From contig JAZOMF010000033.1 of the NCBI GenBank assembly GCA_045653805.1, forward strand, positions 1 to 17,763: a stretch of 17,763 nt of DNA, in the 5' to 3' direction. The position numbers were made by a program, and so were the translations under genes. The stretch's first letter is position 1, and each line of letters starts with the position of its first letter. The DNA comes from SVTX01 sp045653805. GTDB lineage: Bacteria > Bacillota > Clostridia > Oscillospirales > CAG-272. This document shows positions 13,019 to 17,763 of this stretch, piece after piece. The notes under the pieces were generated by a model. That model searched no databases and was not told the origin of the DNA. It saw only the letters and a program-made list of their open reading frames with translations.

Positions 13019-15118
13019 ATGGCAAAGCGCATTATCGCTTTAATTCTTTGTCTTTTCACTCTCGTTGCAGTTCTTGCCAGCTGTGCCGGAAGTATCGATC
13101 CTACCGCTGAGTATAAGGGTGAGCAGATCACCATGTACCTCTCGGAGAACATTTACGATCTCGATCCAGCAAGAGCTTATAAGAACGACTCCACCAAGGC
13201 TATCGTAAGCATGCTTTTCGGCACTCTTTTCGTACTTGACGAAAACGGTAAGATTCAACCTTCCCTCGCGGCAAGCTACACCACCGAAGAGAAAAACGGT
13301 GAGTACTATATGTACATAACCATGGCAGATACTTACTGGTCTGATAACACACCCATTACAGCAGACGACGTAGTATTCGCGTGGAAGAGACTTCTCAACC
13401 CCAACAATTCCTTCGAGGCTGCAGCTCTTCTGTACGATATCAAGGGCGCTCGTGCATATAGCAAAAACGAGGTTTCCAAGGATGATATCGGAATCACCGC
13501 AGACCAGAAGAGACTTACCATTCAATTCGAAGGCAAAATAGACTATGATCACTTCCTTCTCAATCTTACCAGCTTGGCTCTTGCTCCTCTTCGTGAGGAT
13601 ATAGTTGCAGGTGTTAAGAGTGAAGACTGGGCAAAGAAGCCCGGAACTATGGTATGTAGTGGTCCCTTCAAACTCGCTCGTATCTCTTTCTCCCAGAGCA
13701 AGGTGTTCTATGACGATACCGATTACGATACCAAGATCGAATTTGAGCACGATGACGGCACCAAGGAGATCGTATATGTTGAGGGTGATGAGGTAAAGGC
13801 ATTCAGAGCTCAGTATATCAACAACTTTATACTTGAAAGAAACTCCTACTACTTCAGAAACTCCGATAAGGAAGAAATGCTTGACGTTTCCGTAACTCCC
13901 TATAGAATTATTGTTGACTGCGCTATGAGCGATGAGGACATCCAGGAGGCATACGAGGGCGGTACCATTCTTTACATTGGCGACATTCCCATGTCTCTCA
14001 GAGAAACCTACAAGAACAAGGCAATCCGTAAGGATTCTCTCTCCACCACAACCATTTACATGAACCAGAATGCAGCCATTAAGAACGCGAACACCAATGA
14101 GTATGAGAAGCTTTTTGCTCACGCAGCAGTAAGACAGGCTCTCTCCATGGTAATCAACAGAGACGCTATCGCTGAAAAGCTTGTATTTGCTGAGACAGCT
14201 ACCGGTATAGTTCCCACCGGAGTATTTAACACCGGTTCTAAGAATGAACTTTTCCGCGACAACTCCTCTAACGATTTCGCATATCTTAAGACAGACGCAG
14301 CAGCTGCTAAGAAGCTTCTTGCAGATGCAGGCATCGATGCTACTCAGTATAGCTTCTCTTTCACCTATGCCTCATACGATGAGGTTCACACCTATATGGC
14401 AGAGGAGATCGCAAAGGCTTGGGGAACTCTCGGTTTCAACGTTGCTCTTAATCCCCGTTCCACTATCGCTAATAACGACTATTACAAGTTTACCGATTCT
14501 ATTCCCGAAGATATTTGCGATGACCTTTATGCGCAAGATCTTGCAACCGGCAACTTCGAGGTAATTCTTCTCGACCTTGTTGCTCCCTCTGCAGATCCCT
14601 TCTCGGTTCTCGCTCCCTTCGCTAAGGAATTCTCCGGTCAGACCATGGATATGTCCGATCCCCAGAACTACAAGGCAACCACCCACATCACGGGTTACAA
14701 CTCACAGGCGTATGATGCAGAGATTGAAAAGGCTTTCAATGAAAAGACTATTGCTAACCGTTCCGAAGCTCTTCACGCCGCAGAAGCTATCCTCATGAAA
14801 GATATGCCCGTTATTCCCGTTGTATTTAACGAGAGTGCTTGCCTCGTAAACGACGGACTTAAATTGAACAACACCACTCTTTGGTGGGAAAACGGTTCCA
14901 ACTACTACGTATCCGACACCCTTGCTTGGATCACCGTAAACAACTACGATGCATACCTCCTTACATGCTCCAACTTCCTTGAGAGCAAGTTCGAATCCTA
15001 CAAGGCAAACCCCGACTCCTACTTTAGCAGCTATGCAAAGTTCACCTTTGAAGAGTTCAAGGGTGAAAACTCCAACTACGCTTACCTCTGGAAGGTATAC
15101 GACATCACTGAAAAATAA
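13019..15118 (+). CDS. Oligopeptide-type ABC transporter substrate-binding lipoprotein
   Basis: A 699-residue family 5 solute-binding protein (OppA/DppA type). It has a lipoprotein signal, positively charged MAKR then a hydrophobic core and lipobox LASC with C22, so it should be anchored outside the membrane. Family blocks are seen: DLDPARAYKNDSTKAIVSML (48-67), WSDNTPITADDVVFAWKR (107-124), CSGPFKLA (213-220) and AVRQALSMVINRDAIAEKL (about 369-387). It is long for the family (commonly about 530-600): about 45 extra residues lie between the GPFKL block and FILERNSYYFRN (270-281), and the C-terminus is extended with aromatic residues. ATG follows AGGAGG 8 nt upstream. It has its own promoter and terminator, and no permease or ATPase gene is adjacent, so it is an orphan that must share a transporter encoded elsewhere or act as a sensor. 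Confidence 0.93.
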   Translation: MAKRIIALILCLFTLVAVLASCAGSIDPTAEYKGEQITMYLSENIYDLDPARAYKNDSTKAIVSMLFGTLFVLDENGKIQPSLAASYTTEEKNGEYYMYITMADTYWSDNTPITADDVVFAWKRLLNPNNSFEAAALLYDIKGARAYSKNEVSKDDIGITADQKRLTIQFEGKIDYDHFLLNLTSLALAPLREDIVAGVKSEDWAKKPGTMVCSGPFKLARISFSQSKVFYDDTDYDTKIEFEHDDGTKEIVYVEGDEVKAFRAQYINNFILERNSYYFRNSDKEEMLDVSVTPYRIIVDCAMSDEDIQEAYEGGTILYIGDIPMSLRETYKNKAIRKDSLSTTTIYMNQNAAIKNANTNEYEKLFAHAAVRQALSMVINRDAIAEKLVFAETATGIVPTGVFNTGSKNELFRDNSSNDFAYLKTDAAAAKKLLADAGIDATQYSFSFTYASYDEVHTYMAEEIAKAWGTLGFNVALNPRSTIANNDYYKFTDSIPEDICDDLYAQDLATGNFEVILLDLVAPSADPFSVLAPFAKEFSGQTMDMSDPQNYKATTHITGYNSQAYDAEIEKAFNEKTIANRSEALHAAEAILMKDMPVIPVVFNESACLVNDGLKLNNTTLWWENGSNYYVSDTLAWITVNNYDAYLLTCSNFLESKFESYKANPDSYFSSYAKFTFEEFKGENSNYAYLWKVYDITEK

Positions 15119-15133
15119 TTCAAAATAACACGT

Positions 15134-15167
15134 AACCGCTCTGCCGACATCGGCAGAGCGGTTTTTT
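15134..15167 (+). terminator. Intrinsic terminator of the binding-protein gene
   Basis: A 14-bp perfect stem AACCGCTCTGCCGA/TCGGCAGAGCGGTT (15134-15147 with 15150-15163), then six T, 15 bp after the stop. Confidence 0.95.
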
Positions 15168-15211
15168 GTAAAAAACTTTATCTTTTTTTTATCTTTTTAT
15201 ATAATTTAATG

Positions 15212-15240
15212 TAGACAAACGCACAAAAATATGTTATACT
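15212..15240 (+). promoter_or_regulatory. Sigma-A promoter of the MBL-gltX-glnS unit
   Basis: TAGACA (15212-15217), 17 bp, TATACT (15235-15240). Weaker than the other promoters here. No T-box or other riboswitch is seen in the roughly 45-nt leader. Confidence 0.75.
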
Positions 15241-15292
15241 ATAAGATGGATTTGTATGTTGACTTTTAATATGTAAATGAGAGGTGCACACA

Positions 15293-15904
15293 TTGAACAT
15301 CCACACATTTTTTCCAAAGTCATTCGGTTCAAACTGCTATATTCTCATAAGCGATGGTCATGCGGCGGTGATTGATCCAAGTATCGATACCCACGAAATC
15401 ACCACATATCTGAAGAATAACCAAGCCGCGCTGGACAAAATAATATTAACTCACGGTCATTTCGACCACATCGAGTCTATCGACTCTCTCCGAGAGACAG
15501 TTTCCGTCCCCGTTTACATCCACAAGGACGACAACGAGATGCTGACAGACGGATTCAAAAATGCTCACGCCTTGTTTTTTGGTGTCAACAGACACTGGAA
15601 TAGTGCAGACATCCTCTTATCCGACGGTGACGAAATAACTATAGGAGCAGGAAAATTAAAAGTTATTTCAACGCCGGGTCACTCAAAAGGCTCTATCTGC
15701 CTGCTTGGTGACGGATTTATGATCACGGGAGACACGCTATTTGCCAACGGCTATGGAAGGTATGATCTTCACGGTGGAGATGCCGATGCACTATCGAATT
15801 CACTCTCTTTGCTAAGAAAATTCAACAAGGACCTCACCATTTACCCCGGTCACGAAGGCACTGCAAAATTAGGTCAGGCTCTTGACAACGTATTATATCA
15901 TTGA
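15293..15904 (+). CDS. MBL-fold metallo-hydrolase (glyoxalase II-like)
   Basis: A 203-residue cytoplasmic metallo-beta-lactamase-fold protein of the short glyoxalase II-like class. The metal motif THGHFDH gives H54, H56, D58 and H59. STPGHSKGSICL contains the third histidine, ITGDTLFANGYGRYDLHGGD the bridging aspartate, and YPGHEG the last histidine. The N-terminus FGSNCYIL is also typical. Such proteins hydrolyse thioesters such as S-lactoylglutathione analogues, but the substrate cannot be told. I chose TTG at 15293 because GAGAGG lies 8 nt upstream; the longer GTG start at 15284 would overlap that ribosome binding site. The stop is 29 bp before gltX, with no terminator or promoter between, so the two genes are probably co-transcribed. 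Confidence 0.9.
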   Translation: MNIHTFFPKSFGSNCYILISDGHAAVIDPSIDTHEITTYLKNNQAALDKIILTHGHFDHIESIDSLRETVSVPVYIHKDDNEMLTDGFKNAHALFFGVNRHWNSADILLSDGDEITIGAGKLKVISTPGHSKGSICLLGDGFMITGDTLFANGYGRYDLHGGDADALSNSLSLLRKFNKDLTIYPGHEGTAKLGQALDNVLYH

Positions 15905-15933
15905 AATTATTTGTATCAAGGAAGGACATAAAA

Positions 15934-17622
15934 ATGGATTACAATCGTTTAGCAGAATTGCTTTTTCCTCACATTCAGGACACTCCTGCAGACGTTGAGA
16001 CAAGATACCCTGCACGTCAGCTCCCCGAGGGCGCAAAGGTAACAAGATTTGCTCCCAGCCCCACAGGATTTGTTCACTTTGGTGGACTCTTCCCTTCTAC
16101 CGTTGGTGAGAGACTTGCTCACCAGTCGGGCGGCGTTTTCTACCTGAGAATAGAGGACACCGATGCAAAGCGCGAGGTTGAGGGTGCGGCAGAGGGTCTT
16201 ATCAAAACTCTTGCTAAATACGGAATCAACTTCGACGAGGGCGCTATCCTCGACGAAAACGGAAATATAGCAGATAAGGGCGCATACGGTCCTTACAAGC
16301 AGAGCCAGAGAGGTCCTATTTACCAGACCTTTGCGAAGCAGTTGGTTCGCGAGGGTAAGGCATACCCCTGCTTCACCACCGAAGAGGAGCTTGACGAATT
16401 ACAGGCAGTCAATAAAAAGGAAGAGATCAAGAACACCGACTGGCAGGCAGAGGCAGAAGCAAAGAAGGCTGCTATGCTGGCAGGACGCGAATTCACCATG
16501 GAAGAGGTCGAGGCGCATCTTGCCGCAGGTCACCCCTTCGTGCTTCGTATTCTTGCAAACGGCGACCCCGAGAAAAAGACCAAGTTCACCGACCTTGTAA
16601 AGGGTAACCTTGAAATTCCCGAGAACGACGAAGACTTCGTTCTCCTCAAGTCCGACGGAATTCCCACCTACCATTTCGCCCACGCAGTTGACGATCACCT
16701 TATGGGCACCACCCACGTTATCCGCGGTGAGGAATGGCTACCCAGCTTGGCAAAGCACATTCAGCTCTTCTCCGCTCTCGGCTTTAAACTTCCCAAGTAC
16801 CTCCACATCGCGCAGATCATGAGACTTGACGAGGAAGGCAACAAGAAGAAGCTCTCCAAGAGAGACATGGGCGCAAACATGGACGACTACACCCGTATGG
16901 GCTACTGCCCCGAGGCGGTTTGCGAGTACATCATGACTCTTCTCAACTCCAACTATGAAGAGTGGCACATGCAGAATGCAGACAAGCCCTACACCGACTT
17001 CCCCTTCAACATCAAGAAGATGTCCACCTCGGGTTGTCTCTTCGATTTCAGTAAGATAAACGACGTTTCCAAGAACGTTATCTCTCGCATGACCGCAGAG
17101 CAGGTTACCGAAAAGGTTACCGAGTGGGCTATCCAATTCGACCCCGAATTTGGTGCGTGTCTCGCTCGTGACAAGACATTTACAGAGCAGATCTTCGCAA
17201 TCGGTCGCGGCGGAAAGAAGCCGAGAAAAGACCTTGCAACCTGGGCAGATGCAAAGCCCTATATGGGATTCTTCTTCGACGAGTTTTTCACCGTTGAGGA
17301 CGCATATTCCGAGACCTTCGACAAATCCGACATCATCGCAACCCTTGAAAGGTTTGCGGAGGGCTACGATTACGCCGACGATATGAACACTTGGTTCGAC
17401 AAGGTAAAAGCTATTGCCGACTCCCTCGGATTTGCTTCCGACATGAAGGCGTATAAGGCTGATCCCACTGCATTTAAGGGTAGCGTTGCGGACATCAGTA
17501 TGTTTATCAGAGTTGCGGTTACCGGCAAGCAGAATGCTCCCGACCTCTACACCGTAATGCAGATCATCGGTCGTGAAAAGACTCTTGCAAGAATCAGCAA
17601 TATGATTAATTCTCTCAGATAA
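15934..17622 (+). CDS. gltX: Glutamyl-tRNA synthetase
   Basis: Charges tRNA-Glu with glutamate (class I, EC 6.1.1.17). The 562-residue protein has RFAPSPTGFVHFGG (38-51), the GluRS form of the HIGH motif, LRIEDTDAKREVEGA (71-85), VIRGEEWLPSLAKH (262-275) and the KMSKS loop KKLSKRD (305-311). It is longer than the usual 470-500 residues: about 60 residues around 150-205 (between PCF and the RI block) and an alpha-helical C-terminus. ATG at 15934 is preceded by AAGGAAGG 8 nt away; the upstream in-frame TTG at 15901 overlaps the end of the MBL gene and lacks a ribosome binding site. It is followed 13 bp later by glnS. Presence of a GlnRS gene suggests this GluRS is of the discriminating kind, charging only tRNA-Glu. 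Confidence 0.96.
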   Translation: MDYNRLAELLFPHIQDTPADVETRYPARQLPEGAKVTRFAPSPTGFVHFGGLFPSTVGERLAHQSGGVFYLRIEDTDAKREVEGAAEGLIKTLAKYGINFDEGAILDENGNIADKGAYGPYKQSQRGPIYQTFAKQLVREGKAYPCFTTEEELDELQAVNKKEEIKNTDWQAEAEAKKAAMLAGREFTMEEVEAHLAAGHPFVLRILANGDPEKKTKFTDLVKGNLEIPENDEDFVLLKSDGIPTYHFAHAVDDHLMGTTHVIRGEEWLPSLAKHIQLFSALGFKLPKYLHIAQIMRLDEEGNKKKLSKRDMGANMDDYTRMGYCPEAVCEYIMTLLNSNYEEWHMQNADKPYTDFPFNIKKMSTSGCLFDFSKINDVSKNVISRMTAEQVTEKVTEWAIQFDPEFGACLARDKTFTEQIFAIGRGGKKPRKDLATWADAKPYMGFFFDEFFTVEDAYSETFDKSDIIATLERFAEGYDYADDMNTWFDKVKAIADSLGFASDMKAYKADPTAFKGSVADISMFIRVAVTGKQNAPDLYTVMQIIGREKTLARISNMINSLR

Positions 17623-17635
17623 AAGAGGTATATCA

Positions 17636-17763
17636 ATGGAAAACAACAGCAATTTTATACATGAAATTATAGATGCAGACCTTACCACAAACCCCGGTCT
17701 CAAGATCCACACCCGTTTTCCTCCCGAGCCTAACGGTTATCTTCACATCGGCTCGGTAAAGGC
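17636..17763 (+). CDS. glnS: Glutaminyl-tRNA synthetase, N-terminal part only
   Basis: Only the first 42 codons are in the window; the gene continues past the right edge. ATG at 17636 has AAAGAGG about 7 nt upstream and starts 13 bp after gltX, so the genes are probably in one operon. The sequence TRFPPEPNGYLHIGS is the GlnRS nucleotide-binding signature, and the preceding helix (HEIIDADL) fits too. The PPEPNGYLHIG form distinguishes GlnRS from GluRS (PSPTG). The last residue of the HIGH motif is Ser here (HIGSVK, where HIGHAK is usual). GlnRS in Clostridia charges tRNA-Gln directly in place of the Glu-tRNA-Gln amidotransferase route. Confidence 0.93.
   Translation, partial: MENNSNFIHEIIDADLTTNPGLKIHTRFPPEPNGYLHIGSVK

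Noticed and set aside
13040..14122. 360-codon open frame on the minus strand
   Set aside because: Antisense to the binding-protein gene; no supporting signals.
15901..15933. Upstream TTG start for gltX
   Set aside because: It overlaps the end of the MBL gene and lacks a ribosome binding site; ATG at 15934 has AAGGAAGG.
16738..17712. 324-codon open frame on the minus strand
   Set aside because: Antisense to gltX and the start of glnS; no ribosome binding site or recognisable motif.
1..17763. CRISPR array, insertion sequence or complete prophage
   Set aside because: No regularly spaced repeats, transposase, or phage structural genes are seen anywhere in the window.

Overview
The window looks like a chromosomal segment of a low- to mid-GC Gram-positive bacterium, most likely a member of the Clostridia (Bacillota). 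The signs are a leucine T-box riboswitch, Bacillus/Clostridium-type SOS boxes (GAAC-N4-GTTC), a SpoIIP-family sporulation protein, many sigma-A promoters with a 16-17 bp spacer, strong AGGAGG-type ribosome binding sites, and neighbouring gltX and glnS genes. It is mostly a patchwork of single-gene housekeeping transcription units, each with its own promoter and often its own hairpin terminator. I cannot name the species.

Layout. 1-1020: the 5' part of an unrecognised, AT-rich, minus-strand gene that runs off the window edge, preceded by an odd structured stretch (three hairpins, a seven-codon mini-ORF, an 18-bp imperfect direct repeat). This is the accessory-looking part. 1084-1300: tRNA-Ser(GCU) with promoter and terminator. 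1394-2573: uxuA (mannonate dehydratase). 2619-4754: dinB (Pol IV) divergent from a PAP2 phosphatase gene; two perfect SOS boxes lie between them. 4868-5637: two small membrane-protein genes with look-alike promoters and leaders. 5784-6101: rpsU (bS21; 58 codons). 6137-8901: leuS under a leucine T-box. 8971-10030: a DHH/family II pyrophosphatase-like gene. 10033-11586: an XRE-S24 self-cleaving repressor gene divergent from a small membrane-protein gene that carries a near-SOS box at its transcription start. 11593-12736: a SpoIIP-family protein whose active-site residues look degraded, behind a possible sigma-E-like promoter. 12924-15167: a solitary oligopeptide-binding lipoprotein. 15212-17763: an apparent operon of MBL-fold hydrolase, gltX and the start of glnS.

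How the genes relate. The strongest cross-gene theme is DNA-damage control: dinB and possibly PAP2 and the 11181 membrane protein carry SOS-type operators, and a RecA-cleavable-type repressor is encoded a few kilobases away. A second theme is translation: tRNA-Ser, rpsU, leuS with its T-box, gltX and glnS. I found no CRISPR array, IS element or complete mobile element, and I do not see a clearly novel multi-gene system. The most unusual items are the degenerate SpoIIP, the possible SOS-linked small membrane protein, the paired small membrane-protein genes and the structured region upstream of the truncated first gene.
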